Part shown: one piece after another, positions 8,733-17,433 of the stretch
How positions within the stretch are numbered: position 1 is the first letter of the stretch
Layout: every line of letters begins with the position of its first letter
DNA from: Crassaminicella thermophila
Lineage (GTDB): Bacteria > Bacillota > Clostridia > Peptostreptococcales > Thermotaleaceae
NCBI RefSeq assembly: GCF_008152325.1
Contig: NZ_CP042243.1
Location: 248,001-312,000 of the forward strand
Reading direction: 5' to 3'
Length of the DNA: 64,000 nt
The notes under the pieces: generated by a model
Database searches by the model: none
Seen by the model: only the letters and a program-made list of their open reading frames with translations
What the model was told of the DNA's origin: nothing
Made by a program: the position numbers and the translations under genes

Positions 8733-9242
8733 ATGATAACTTATGTATCAGAACAAATGTATGTGTTTTTAGCTACCTTATATGGTGGGATTATTATTGG
8801 TTTTATTTATGATTTATATAGAATTTTTAGATGTATATTTAAACCTAAAAAGCTTGCAACAATTATTGAAGATCTAATTTTTTGGATTGTTATTTCTATT
8901 ACAGCTGTAAGTGTATTGTTATTTAGCAATGAAGGACAATTAAGATTTTATACCTTTTTAGGCTTCTTTGCAGGAGTACTTCTTTATAATAGAATATTAA
9001 GCAATTTTATAATAAAAATTATAATTGTATTTCTTCGTGCTTTGAAAAAGGTTTTACTTAAAATATTAAAAGGAGTCATATATCCAATAAAGCTATTAAT
9101 AAATTTTTTATCAGGGCCATGGTATTGGGTGAAGAGGAAACTATCTCCAGTATATTACAGATTCAAGAGAATTTGCTTATTACCAAAGATTTTAATAAAA
9201 GAGATGAAAAAATATATAAAACTTATACAAAAGAAAAAATAG
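8733..9242 (+). CDS. yabQ: YabQ-family spore cortex protein
   Basis: A 169-aa membrane protein behind AAGGTGGTG. Hydrophobic segments lie near residues 10-30, 45-65, 70-90 and 95-115, followed by a basic C-terminal tail. In Bacillus YabQ is a mother-cell membrane protein required for cortex formation. The call rests on size, membrane pattern and its position between yabP and divIC. Confidence 0.88.
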   Translation: MITYVSEQMYVFLATLYGGIIIGFIYDLYRIFRCIFKPKKLATIIEDLIFWIVISITAVSVLLFSNEGQLRFYTFLGFFAGVLLYNRILSNFIIKIIIVFLRALKKVLLKILKGVIYPIKLLINFLSGPWYWVKRKLSPVYYRFKRICLLPKILIKEMKKYIKLIQKKK

Positions 9243-9304
9243 AAGGAATTTATATTTTTATCTAGAACTATGTTAAGGTAAACTTCTGATGAGAGGGATG
9301 ATTG

Positions 9305-9622
9305 ATGAGTAAAAAAAAGAAGGCTTCTAAAAAGAAAAATAAAATTTTTTATATTATAGTACTCCTAATAGGGTTATATGTATCCTGGATTCTTATAAAC
9401 CAGCAAATCGAGCTAAGAGAGTTAAAAAGACAAGAAGAAGCATTAAATATAAAAATATCAGAACTCAAGAAAGAAGAGGCTCATTTAGAAGAAGAAAAAA
9501 AACTAGGAAATGATCCTAAATTTATTGAGAAAGTAGCAAGAGAGCGGTTAAAAATGGTGAAACCAAATGAAATTATTTATATTGATATAAACAAACCAAA
9601 ATATAATCAAGAAAAATGGTAA
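9305..9622 (+). CDS. divIC: DivIC/FtsL-type septum protein
   Basis: ATG 9305 is preferred (7 nt after AGAGGG) over the adjacent TTG 9302, giving 105 aa. The architecture is a lysine-rich cytoplasmic N-terminus, one membrane segment (about residues 15-33), a coiled coil rich in Glu and Lys (about 38-72), and the C-terminal motif KVARERLKMVKPNEIIY typical of the DivIC family. DivIC pairs with FtsL and DivIB in the divisome. The position before yabR is conserved. Confidence 0.92.
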   Translation: MSKKKKASKKKNKIFYIIVLLIGLYVSWILINQQIELRELKRQEEALNIKISELKKEEAHLEEEKKLGNDPKFIEKVARERLKMVKPNEIIYIDINKPKYNQEKW

Positions 9623-9639
9623 AGATAAATAGGAGCATA

Positions 9640-9668
9640 TTGACAGGCTTATAAATATAATTTATAAT
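9640..9668 (+). promoter_or_regulatory. Sigma-A promoter of yabR
   Basis: TTGACA (9640-9645), a 17-nt spacer and TATAAT (9663-9668) are perfect consensus hexamers at ideal spacing. Transcription should start near 9675, upstream of the yabR ribosome binding site. Confidence 0.85.
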
Positions 9669-9714
9669 GAGTGCAAATATATTTGTAATAATTAAAAGGA
9701 GGAAGATTAGATTT

Positions 9715-10140
9715 ATGCCCGTTGAAATAGGAAAAGTTGTAGAGGGCACTATAACTGGAATTACAAATTTTGGTGCTTTTGTTCAACTGCCAGAGGGAAA
9801 AACAGGTTTATGTCACATATCAGAAGTAGCAGATGATTATGTAAAAGACATTAGCACGTATCTTAAGGAACAGCAAAAGGTAAAAGTGAAGGTCATTGCT
9901 ATTGATCCTAAAGGAAAAATCAGTCTTTCTATTAGGAAGGCGCAAACAAAACCTCCTAAAAAGAGTAGTCAGCCTATACAGATTGATTGGGAGAGAAAAA
10001 ATAGGGATGCTAATTTAAATTTTGAAGACAAATTGTCAAAGTTTCTTAAGGATAGTGAAGAAAAACATCAACAGATGAAAAAGAATGCAAGAGCTACTAG
10101 AAGAGGTAATGGATTTAATAGAAAAGGAATTGCTAGATAA
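9715..10140 (+). CDS. yabR: YabR-type S1 RNA-binding domain protein
   Basis: The start is taken at ATG 9715 (MPVEIGKVVEGTITG), after AAAGGAGG 12 nt upstream. A longer in-frame start at 9667 lies within the promoter and is rejected. The 141-aa protein has one S1 domain at residues 1-72 (GITNFGAFVQLPEGKTGLCH), then a basic, low-complexity tail. S1 proteins of this family bind RNA or ribosomes; the exact role is unknown. It lies downstream of divIC as in Bacillus. Confidence 0.93.
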   Translation: MPVEIGKVVEGTITGITNFGAFVQLPEGKTGLCHISEVADDYVKDISTYLKEQQKVKVKVIAIDPKGKISLSIRKAQTKPPKKSSQPIQIDWERKNRDANLNFEDKLSKFLKDSEEKHQQMKKNARATRRGNGFNRKGIAR

Positions 10141-10143
10141 TAC

Positions 10144-10168
10144 AACCGAGACTATGTCTCGGTTTTAT
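10144..10168 (+). terminator. Rho-independent terminator between yabR and ppx
   Basis: A perfect 9-bp stem (AACCGAGAC / GTCTCGGTT) with a TAT loop. The T-tract is short (TTTTATAT counting the stem end). Confidence 0.8.
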
Positions 10169-10188
10169 ATATGTAGGAGGAATGAAAA

Positions 10189-11127
10189 ATGAAAATGGGT
10201 GCTATTGATATAGGTACAAATTCAATGCGTATTTTCATTGCTAAAATAGAAAATGGATGTATTGTTGAAGGGTTTAAAGATTTAAGAACTACAAGAATGG
10301 GTGAAAATGTAGACGAAACAGGCAGATTGTCAATGGATGCAATTAATAGGAATATAGATGCTTTAAAGGAATTTATAAAAATTGCTAAAAAAGAAGGAAT
10401 AAAATATATGCCTATTATTGCTACGAGTGCAGTGAGAGATGCTAAAAACAAGGAAACATTCATAAAAAGAGCTAAAGAAGAAGTAGGGGCAAAGATTGAA
10501 GTGATTACTGGAGAAAGAGAAGCAGCTCTAGGTTTTTTTGGGGTTTTAAGAGGCTTAAAGGAAAAAAATAAAAATATTTTAGTTATTGATATTGGAGGAG
10601 GAAGTACAGAATTTATATTTGGAAATGAATCTGGTATAAAGCATCTTGTTAGTATAAATGTTGGAGCTGTAAGGATGACAGAGAAATTTATAACGACAGA
10701 TCCAATTTGCAAAAAAGATACGGATAATATGATAAAAGCAATTGATAATATGTTAGAAAAAACAATCTATCAGCTTGGAAAATTTAAAATAGATAAAGTA
10801 ATAGGCATTGGAGGGACAGTAACTACTATTGCAGCTGTAGCACAAAAGCTAGAAGTTTATGATAGAGAAAAAATTCATAATTATGAGCTAAGGAAAGATG
10901 AAGTAAAAATGATTCTTAATCAATTTCTATCAAAAAATCTTAAAGAAAGAAAACAAATAGTTGGATTGCAGCCTAAAAGAGCGGATATCATTCCAGCAGG
11001 AACGATTATTTTAGATAGAATATTAACAGGACTCAATATAGATGATATAAAAATTAGTGAGTATGATAATTTAGAAGGGTTAGTTTTTGAGGAACTAGAT
11101 AAGATGAAAGACAGACTTGACAAGTAG
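10189..11127 (+). CDS. ppx: Exopolyphosphatase / pppGpp phosphohydrolase family protein
   Basis: A 312-aa ASKHA-fold protein with the phosphate-1 loop GAIDIGTNSMRIFIA and the phosphate-2 motif VIDIGGGSTEFIFG. Family members release phosphate from polyphosphate or from pppGpp. The sequence alone does not separate these activities, and the length matches the short, single-module type. The start follows AGGAGG. Bacillus does not have this gene at this position; it is an addition in the clostridial version of the block. Confidence 0.9.
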   Translation: MKMGAIDIGTNSMRIFIAKIENGCIVEGFKDLRTTRMGENVDETGRLSMDAINRNIDALKEFIKIAKKEGIKYMPIIATSAVRDAKNKETFIKRAKEEVGAKIEVITGEREAALGFFGVLRGLKEKNKNILVIDIGGGSTEFIFGNESGIKHLVSINVGAVRMTEKFITTDPICKKDTDNMIKAIDNMLEKTIYQLGKFKIDKVIGIGGTVTTIAAVAQKLEVYDREKIHNYELRKDEVKMILNQFLSKNLKERKQIVGLQPKRADIIPAGTIILDRILTGLNIDDIKISEYDNLEGLVFEELDKMKDRLDK

Positions 11128-11165
11128 TAATGCATAGTGTACTATATAACTCATAGAAAATAAAT

Positions 11166-11242
11166 GGCGGCGTAGCTTAGCTGGCTAGAGCGTCCGGTTC
11201 ATACCCGGAAGGTCGGTGGTTCAAGTCCACTCGCCGCTACCA
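11166..11242 (+). tRNA. tRNA-Met (anticodon CAT), elongator-like
   Basis: A 77-nt cloverleaf with CCA encoded. The acceptor stem is GGCGGCG / CGCCGCT with a G-T first pair, the anticodon stem TCCGG / CCGGA holds loop TTCATAC, and the T-arm is GGTGG-TTCAAGT-CCACT. The anticodon stem lacks the three G-C pairs of initiator tRNA, so it is not the initiator. tRNA-Ile with a lysidine-modified CAT cannot be excluded by eye. A tRNA-Met sits at this place before spoIIE in Bacillus too. Confidence 0.95.
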
Positions 11243-11262
11243 TAGAGTAAATAATAAAGCTA

Positions 11263-11296
11263 AGAACTTATTCTAATGAGAATAGGTTCTTTTTTA
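11263..11296 (+). terminator. Rho-independent terminator after tRNA-Met
   Basis: The stem AAGAAC-TTATTCT / AGAATAG-GTTCTT has one mismatch region and an AATG loop, followed by a T-run. Confidence 0.85.
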
Positions 11297-11449
11297 TTCT
11301 ATAGGAAATTATAAATTTTTTGAACTGTTGATAACTTTGGTAACTGAATAATATATTCATTCTATTATATATATGAAAAAAATATGCTAATTTTTTATCG
11401 ATAAACTTTCTGTCTTATCGGCAAAGTTTAACAGCAAAAGGTATAAGTA

Positions 11450-11577
11450 CTTTGACAGATTGATAAAATGGTTGGAGGTTTTTCTGTAAATTGTAAAAAA
11501 TCATCATGCTATGTCTGAAATTTCTTCTGTATTGGGCAGGTAACTTGACAAATCTTTTATTAACTCATTGATATAAT
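11450..11577 (+). promoter_or_regulatory. spoIIE promoter with 21-bp spacer and candidate Spo0A boxes
   Basis: TTGACA (11545-11550) and TATAAT (11572-11577) are separated by 21 bp rather than 17. This is the spacing known for Spo0A-activated sigma-A promoters such as Bacillus spoIIE. Two reverse-strand sequences resemble the 0A box TTTGTCRAA: TCTGTCAAAG at 11450-11459 and TTTGTCAAGT at 11543-11552, the latter over the -35. The 300 bp between tRNA-Met and spoIIE hold nothing else I can name. Confidence 0.75.
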
Positions 11578-11609
11578 TTTTTTAAGAATAATCAATGGGT
11601 GGTGTTAAG

Positions 11610-14009
11610 ATGGTAGATAAAACAGATTTGATGCCTTATAAAAGAGAATATGGTGGACAAGCTAAGAAAGTTTTAAAAGAAAAGAGAATAGGGGATATTT
11701 ATTTATCTAAAAATGGGATAGTACTTATTTTTATATCTATCTTATTAGGAAAAGCAAATATTTTAGGAGGGCTAGCTCCATTTGGAATTGCTTTTTTTAT
11801 ATCTCTTTTAACAAAGGAAAAAAAATATGGATATTTAGGTTTTTTTGTACTATTAGGTGTTTGTACAGGAAATGTAGGTGTAAGCTGGACGAAATATTGT
11901 ATTGCTTTAGCATTATCTTTTATAATATTTAGCTATATAAGAGAAAAAATAAGATTTAAGACTTTTATGATTGCTTTTGTAGGAAGTATGACTATGTTTG
12001 CATCAGGAGTTATATATATTTTAGCTACAAATTTTTATTTATATGATTTATTTATGATAGGATTTGAATCTGTAGTTGTTTTTGTATTTATTTATATACT
12101 ATCTTATGCTATACCGATTCTTGTCCAAAAAACGAATAGAAAAATATTATCAAATGAAGAACTAATATGCGTAGCAATTTTGGTGGCAATTACTATATCA
12201 GGACTTTCTGATATGGCAGTGGCAGGATATTCTATAAAAAATATATTTGGAATTCTTTTGACATTAATATTTGCTTATAATGGAGGAGCGAGTGTAGGGG
12301 CTAGTGTAGGAATAACCATTGGTATTATTACGAGCATGTCAACAATGGGGACACCTATAGTAATAGGGATATATGGATTTTCAGGATTGCTTGCTGGTAT
12401 ATTTAAGGATTTAGGAAAAATAGGATCAGCAATAGGAATAGTTTTAGGTAATGCTATATTAACTTTTTATATTAATGGATCGACAGAAGTTATAATACAA
12501 CTTGAAGAAATTATGATCGCATTTACTACTTTTTTGTTTATACCAAAAGCAATGATGGAATATATGGAGAAATTTGTTAATACCAATTCATTTCAACTAG
12601 ATAAAACATATAGTGAAAGAATGAACAAAATTATATATCATAGGTTAAGAGAATATGCTAAGGCTTTTTCGGAATTGGCTATTACTTATGGAAATATAGC
12701 AGAAAAAAATAAAATTATTGAGCAAGAGGATATAGCCAATATGGTTAATGAGGTAGTAAATAAAGTTTGTCAAAACTGTGGCATGTGTAGAAGTTGTTGG
12801 CAAAATAACTTTTATAGCACATATAATGATGTAGTTGATGTAATTACATATATAGAGGCTTATGGAAGAATAAAATCAAATAAAATTCCTGATGTTTTAA
12901 AAAGAAGATGCATTAGACTAGATTCTTTAATTGAAAGAATAAATGATCGGTTTGAAATTTATAAAATACATTATGAATGGCAAAAAAAATTATTTGAAAG
13001 CAGACAATTAGTAGCAGAACAATTTAAAGGGGTATCAGATATTATTGATGATCTTTCTAAAGAAATAAATATGAAAGTAAATTTTAGAACAGAAGTAGAA
13101 GATGCTTTGTATGTGGCATTTGATAAAGAAGGAATATCCATTGATAAAGTGACTGTATTAGAAAAGGAAAATGGAAAATTTGAAATAGAAATTGAAAAAA
13201 GATCTTGTTTTGATAGAAAACAGTGTGATGAAAAAATTGCACCTATTGTTTCTAAGGTTATTGGAAGAAATGTTGTAAGAAAGAAACAGCATTGTACAAC
13301 AGAAGAAAATAGAGAAAATTGCTCTTTTACATTGGTAGAATCAGAAAAATATAGAGTTACAACAGGTATAGCTAGGATATCAAAAGATGATAGAGGTATT
13401 TGTGGTGATAGCTATTCTTTTATGGATTTACCTGATAATAAGTATATGATGGCTATAAGTGATGGGATGGGATCAGGTGAAAAAGCAGCAAAAGAAAGTC
13501 AAACTACGGTTTCAGTACTAGAGCAGTTAATGGAGGCTGGATTTGAAAAGGATATTGCTATAAAAACTATTAACTCTATACTTGTTTTAAAATCTAGTGA
13601 TGAAACCTTTTCAACAATGGATTTGTCAATGATAGATCTATATACAGGGAAGGTAGAATTTGTGAAAATAGGGGCAGCTTCTAGCTTTATAAAAAGGGTT
13701 AATGGAGATATAGAAGTAATAAAGTCAACATCTCTTCCTATAGGCATACTGAATAATATAGATATAGAAAGTTTTGGACAAAGATTAAATGATGGAGATT
13801 TTGTTATTATGATGTCTGATGGTGTATTAGATGCAGATCAAGATATAGAAGAAAAGGAAAAATGGATTATAGATGCCCTTAAGAAATTAAACAGTAGAAA
13901 TCCTAAAGCCATTGCGGATGAACTTTTGGATATGGCTATAAAAAAATATGGTAATAAGATAGAGGATGATATGACTGTGATGGTTTCAAAGGTATGGGAA
14001 GCGAAATAA
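11610..14009 (+). CDS. spoIIE: Stage II sporulation protein E (PP2C-type phosphatase)
   Basis: ATG 11610 is preferred: GGGTGGTG lies 6 nt upstream, whereas the in-frame ATG 11595 would bury it. The 799-aa product has a short cytoplasmic N-terminus, about ten membrane segments (residues about 40-320), a central oligomerisation region, and a C-terminal PP2C domain (CGDSYSF, AISDGMGSGEKAAKES, MMSDGVLDAD). SpoIIE dephosphorylates SpoIIAA-P to release sigma-F in the forespore and also acts at the polar septum. A CxxCxxC-like cluster (CQNCGMCRSCW) lies in the central region. The length is close to the Bacillus protein (827 aa). Confidence 0.96.
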   Translation: MVDKTDLMPYKREYGGQAKKVLKEKRIGDIYLSKNGIVLIFISILLGKANILGGLAPFGIAFFISLLTKEKKYGYLGFFVLLGVCTGNVGVSWTKYCIALALSFIIFSYIREKIRFKTFMIAFVGSMTMFASGVIYILATNFYLYDLFMIGFESVVVFVFIYILSYAIPILVQKTNRKILSNEELICVAILVAITISGLSDMAVAGYSIKNIFGILLTLIFAYNGGASVGASVGITIGIITSMSTMGTPIVIGIYGFSGLLAGIFKDLGKIGSAIGIVLGNAILTFYINGSTEVIIQLEEIMIAFTTFLFIPKAMMEYMEKFVNTNSFQLDKTYSERMNKIIYHRLREYAKAFSELAITYGNIAEKNKIIEQEDIANMVNEVVNKVCQNCGMCRSCWQNNFYSTYNDVVDVITYIEAYGRIKSNKIPDVLKRRCIRLDSLIERINDRFEIYKIHYEWQKKLFESRQLVAEQFKGVSDIIDDLSKEINMKVNFRTEVEDALYVAFDKEGISIDKVTVLEKENGKFEIEIEKRSCFDRKQCDEKIAPIVSKVIGRNVVRKKQHCTTEENRENCSFTLVESEKYRVTTGIARISKDDRGICGDSYSFMDLPDNKYMMAISDGMGSGEKAAKESQTTVSVLEQLMEAGFEKDIAIKTINSILVLKSSDETFSTMDLSMIDLYTGKVEFVKIGAASSFIKRVNGDIEVIKSTSLPIGILNNIDIESFGQRLNDGDFVIMMSDGVLDADQDIEEKEKWIIDALKKLNSRNPKAIADELLDMAIKKYGNKIEDDMTVMVSKVWEAK

Positions 14010-14029
14010 GAGCCGTAAGGCTCTTTTTT
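14009..14029 (+). terminator. Rho-independent terminator after spoIIE
   Basis: The stem AGAGCC / GGCTCT with a GTAA loop is followed by TTTTT. It begins in the stop codon. Confidence 0.85.
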
Positions 14030-14141
14030 GGTATATTCCATCTGTATGACGTATATAATGTATTGGACAAGATTTAAAAAAGGTATAGGAGTAGTTTTAT
14101 TAGACAATAATCTAGATAAACAAATGGATAGGGGGATAGAT

Positions 14142-14882
14142 ATGAAAGAAATAGAGATAAGACAAATTATTGTGGTTACGGATGGAAAATCAAATATAGG
14201 AGGGAATCCTATAACAGCAGCAAGTGAGGCTTATAAACAAAATATAATTGTAAGTGCTATTGGGATTATGGATGAGAAAGCAAGTGATGACGATTCTCTT
14301 TTTGAAGTAGAGAAAATAGCTAAAGTTGGTGGTGGGGTTTGGGAAAATACAATGATAAAAAACCTAGGATATACAATGCATGTAGTTACCCAAAAAACAA
14401 TGAATAAAACTATTGAAACGGTTGTTGGAAAACAATTAAAAGAGATAATGGGTGCTGAGCTTGATGATATCCCTCCTAAGAAAAGAAGTAAAGTTATAGA
14501 TTATATGGACCAGTTAAGTGAAGAAGTAAGTATTAAGTGTTGTATTGCAATGGATTGTAGCAAAAGTATGAAAAATAAAATGAGTACTGCAAAGCAAAGT
14601 ATTATAGAACTGATGCATTCACTTCAAGGAAGAAGAGGAAAAAGTCAAGTAGCAGTTATTGCATATCCTGGTAAGAATGGAGAGTTTACAGCATTAATCA
14701 GTGATTTTACAGAGGATATTCAAAGGCTTAAAGACAAGATATTTGGGTTAAAGGCTGGAGGGACAACACCTACTGCTGCGGCGATTAATAGAGCAGTAGC
14801 CTTGATCAATGGAGAAAATGAGCAGGAATTAGAAGAAATCATAATAAATAGTGAACCATTGTTAAATGAGGGCATGGTGTAA
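14142..14882 (+). CDS. yabS: YabS-like von Willebrand A domain protein
   Basis: The start is ATG 14142 behind AGGGGGAT, giving 246 aa; an extended in-frame start at 14028 lies in the spoIIE terminator and is rejected. Two vWA-like segments can be seen. The N-terminal one starts IIVVTDGKSNIGGNP, which looks like the second half of a vWA fold. The C-terminal one starts CCIAMDCSKSMKNKMS (DxSxS-type MIDAS) and continues with GKSQVAVIAYPG and GGTTPTAAAINRA. The order suggests a circularly arranged or duplicated vWA fold. It lies between spoIIE and the kinase gene as Bacillus yabS does. Its partner is probably the YabT-like kinase, but no reaction is known. Confidence 0.85.
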   Translation: MKEIEIRQIIVVTDGKSNIGGNPITAASEAYKQNIIVSAIGIMDEKASDDDSLFEVEKIAKVGGGVWENTMIKNLGYTMHVVTQKTMNKTIETVVGKQLKEIMGAELDDIPPKKRSKVIDYMDQLSEEVSIKCCIAMDCSKSMKNKMSTAKQSIIELMHSLQGRRGKSQVAVIAYPGKNGEFTALISDFTEDIQRLKDKIFGLKAGGTTPTAAAINRAVALINGENEQELEEIIINSEPLLNEGMV

Positions 14883-14883
14883 A

Positions 14884-14907
14884 AACGGCTAGGAATAGTC
14901 GTTTTTT
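14884..14907 (+). terminator. Terminator after yabS homologue
   Basis: The stem AACGGCTA / TAGTCGTT (one G-T pair) with a GGAA loop is followed by a T-run. Confidence 0.75.
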
Positions 14908-14940
14908 CATATGGGATAAATATTTTAGGAGGATAAATAA

Positions 14941-15858
14941 ATGGTTCGAATAAATTTATGTTCAGGTTATAGATTGCAGGGGAAGTGGAGCAAAAATAGC
15001 TATAAAATAATGCATCTATTAGGAGAAGGAGGAATAGGAAAGGTTTATAAAGCAGTAGATATAAAAACACATAAAATATGGGCATTAAAAATTAGTAATG
15101 ATTTACAAAGTATTACTAAAGAGTATGAAATGCTAAAGCGATTTCGCCATATTGGTTTAGTGCCTAAGGTAAAAGAGTTAGATGATTTTTATTATAACAA
15201 TTGCAAACTGTACTATATTGTTATGGAATATATAGAGGGTAAGAATATAAAAGAATATATAAAAGATCAGCCTATTAATGAAAAAGCTTCTATTGGTTTA
15301 GCAATTCTTATAGGAAAAATTTTTTGCATACTTCATAAGCATAATTTTGTTTTTGGGGATTTAAAACTTGAAAATCTAATGATTGATCAGAAAAATAATG
15401 TAATAAAAATAATTGATTTAGGAGGAGTTACACCTATTGGCTCTGGAATTAAAGAATTTACCCCTTTATATGATAGAGCAAGCTGGGATATGGGATTAAG
15501 AAGAGCAGATGAAGGGTATGATTTATTCAGTTTGAGCATGTTGACTATCGTGTTACTTCTAAAAGGAGAGTGTATATCTAAAGATATGATTGTTGATAAG
15601 TTACTAAAAAAGCTAAAAGATATACACATGTCTTCAAAATTAATTAACTTAATCCACAAAGGACTTTTGCAAAGATCGATTACTTTTGAAGAATTTTTGA
15701 TGCAGTTGGAGGATATACATAAGAGAGGGTTGTATAAAGAGACTAGAATGTTTAGAGTTGATAAACAAAATATGGTTATTAATATTATATTTACTAGTAG
15801 TATATTATTATTTATAGGAATGATGTATAAGTACGTAGGAAAAAGTAATTGGTTTTAG
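14941..15858 (+). CDS. yabT: YabT-like membrane-anchored Ser/Thr protein kinase
   Basis: A 305-aa Hanks-type kinase. It has a glycine loop (LLGEGGIGKVYKA), VAIK-type lysine (WALKIS), catalytic loop HNFVFGDLKLENLM (Asp retained, HRD changed to FGD) and metal motif DLGG in place of DFG. A single C-terminal membrane segment (about residues 278-298) anchors it with the kinase inside the cell. In Bacillus YabT is a DNA-stimulated sporulation kinase acting on targets such as RecA. The divergent DLG and FGD motifs are shared with that branch and do not imply loss of activity. Confidence 0.9.
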   Translation: MVRINLCSGYRLQGKWSKNSYKIMHLLGEGGIGKVYKAVDIKTHKIWALKISNDLQSITKEYEMLKRFRHIGLVPKVKELDDFYYNNCKLYYIVMEYIEGKNIKEYIKDQPINEKASIGLAILIGKIFCILHKHNFVFGDLKLENLMIDQKNNVIKIIDLGGVTPIGSGIKEFTPLYDRASWDMGLRRADEGYDLFSLSMLTIVLLLKGECISKDMIVDKLLKKLKDIHMSSKLINLIHKGLLQRSITFEEFLMQLEDIHKRGLYKETRMFRVDKQNMVINIIFTSSILLFIGMMYKYVGKSNWF

Positions 15859-15920
15859 CAGGGTTTTATGGGTAAAATATAGAAATATAACTAAGAGACA
15901 AAAAAGATAGGAGTAAAAGA

Positions 15921-17312
15921 ATGCTTGAGAAATTTTTGGAGACTGTAAAAAAACACAATATGATTAAAAAAGGTGAAGGGATTGTAGTAGGTGTATCAGG
16001 AGGACCTGATTCTATTTCTCTTCTACATCTTTTGTGGAGGATAAAAGAGGAATACAATTTAAGTTTATATGCAGTTCATCTGAATCATCAGTTTAGAGGA
16101 AAGGAAGCTGATGAGGATGCAGATTATGTAGAGAAGTTTTGTGAAAATTTAGGGATAAAATCATTTATATTTTCTGAAAATGTAGCAGAATATAGTAAAA
16201 AGAAGGGGGTTACTTTTGAAGAAGCAGGAAGAGAAATTCGATATAGATTATTTGAAAGTGTAATGAAAAAAATGAAAGCACATAAAATTGCAGTTGCACA
16301 GAATATGGATGATCAAGCAGAGACAGTACTTATGAGATTAATAAGAGGTACGGGTATTGAGGGTTTAAGTGCAATTGATTATGTTAGAGACAATAAAATT
16401 ATAAGACCACTGTTGGATATAAAGAGATATGAGATAGAAGATTATTGTGAAAAAAACAATCTAATGCCGAGAATTGATAAGACTAATTTAGAAGCTTTGT
16501 ATACTAGAAATCGTATAAGGCTTGAGTTGATTCCATATATAGAGAAGCATTTTAATGTAAATATTAAACAAACCCTTTCTAGAACAGCAAATATTATAAG
16601 AGAAGATAAGGAGTTTATAAATATTTCTGTACAGAAAGTCTATAAAAAAATTGTAAAAAAAACTGAATCTGAAATAAAAATTTATAAAGAAGAGTTTGAA
16701 AAAAGCCATATTGCTATAAAAAAAAGAATATTACGTGAAGCTATTCGTGAGCTTTCAGGTGATTTAAAAAATATACAAAATAAACATATACAAAACCTTA
16801 TAGATTTGATAAAGGATGGACAGGTTGGAGGAGAAGCTTATTTACCAAAAGGTTTATGTGCCATATTAGATTATGATGTTATTATAATAAGAAAAGGAAA
16901 AAGAGAAATAGAAAAATATGATTTTGAATACAATATAAACATTGGTGAAACATTAAATATTAAAGAATTAGATGCTTGTTTTATATCAAATATAATTAAT
17001 GTAAAAGATTTACAAAAAATAAATAAAGAAAGTTATAAGACTTATTTTGACTTGGACAAACTTAAAAAAGGTATGATTCTTAGAACTAGAAGAGAAGGAG
17101 ATCGATTTACACCTTTTGGAATGAAAGGAAGCAAAAAACTTAAAGATTTTTTTATAGATGCAAAAATACCGAGAGAAGAAAGAGACAAAATCCCTCTTGT
17201 ATGTGATGGGGAGGAAATTATGTGGATTATAGGGCATAGAATAAGTGAAAAATATAAAGTGGATCAGAATACAAAGAATGTTTTAGTATTAACTTATAAG
17301 AAAAATCAATAA
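15921..17312 (+). CDS. tilS: tRNA(Ile)-lysidine synthetase
   Basis: A 463-aa protein with the N-type PP-loop ATPase motif VGVSGGPDSISLLHLL near residues 24-39, followed by the TilS substrate-binding and C-terminal domains (TRREGDRFTPFGMKG, GHRISEKYKV). TilS converts C34 of the CAT-anticodon tRNA-Ile to lysidine so that it reads AUA; it is essential in most bacteria. Position after yabT is conserved, but the expected next gene hpt is missing. Confidence 0.96.
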   Translation: MLEKFLETVKKHNMIKKGEGIVVGVSGGPDSISLLHLLWRIKEEYNLSLYAVHLNHQFRGKEADEDADYVEKFCENLGIKSFIFSENVAEYSKKKGVTFEEAGREIRYRLFESVMKKMKAHKIAVAQNMDDQAETVLMRLIRGTGIEGLSAIDYVRDNKIIRPLLDIKRYEIEDYCEKNNLMPRIDKTNLEALYTRNRIRLELIPYIEKHFNVNIKQTLSRTANIIREDKEFINISVQKVYKKIVKKTESEIKIYKEEFEKSHIAIKKRILREAIRELSGDLKNIQNKHIQNLIDLIKDGQVGGEAYLPKGLCAILDYDVIIIRKGKREIEKYDFEYNINIGETLNIKELDACFISNIINVKDLQKINKESYKTYFDLDKLKKGMILRTRREGDRFTPFGMKGSKKLKDFFIDAKIPREERDKIPLVCDGEEIMWIIGHRISEKYKVDQNTKNVLVLTYKKNQ

Positions 17313-17355
17313 TGATTTTTTCAAATATTTAAGAATTGAAGGTTTGCTGAATTTA

Positions 17356-17384
17356 TTGTTTTATTCAAAAAAATATGGTAAAAT
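17356..17384 (+). promoter_or_regulatory. Sigma-A-like promoter of ftsH
   Basis: TTGTTT, a 17-nt spacer and TAAAAT lie about 50 bp upstream of the ftsH start in the short tilS-ftsH gap. Confidence 0.6.
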
Positions 17385-17433
17385 TAAAAAATGTTAAATT
17401 CAAGCGATAAATGCATTGAGGGGAGGGCTTTTG

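Noticed and set aside
10152-10712. A 186-codon minus-strand frame opposite ppx
   Set aside because: It runs antisense to clear ASKHA motifs and reads through a terminator; it is a shadow frame.
14030-14141. Promoter with TATAAT at 14054 before the yabS homologue
   Set aside because: No acceptable -35 at normal spacing, and no good fit to sporulation sigma factors.
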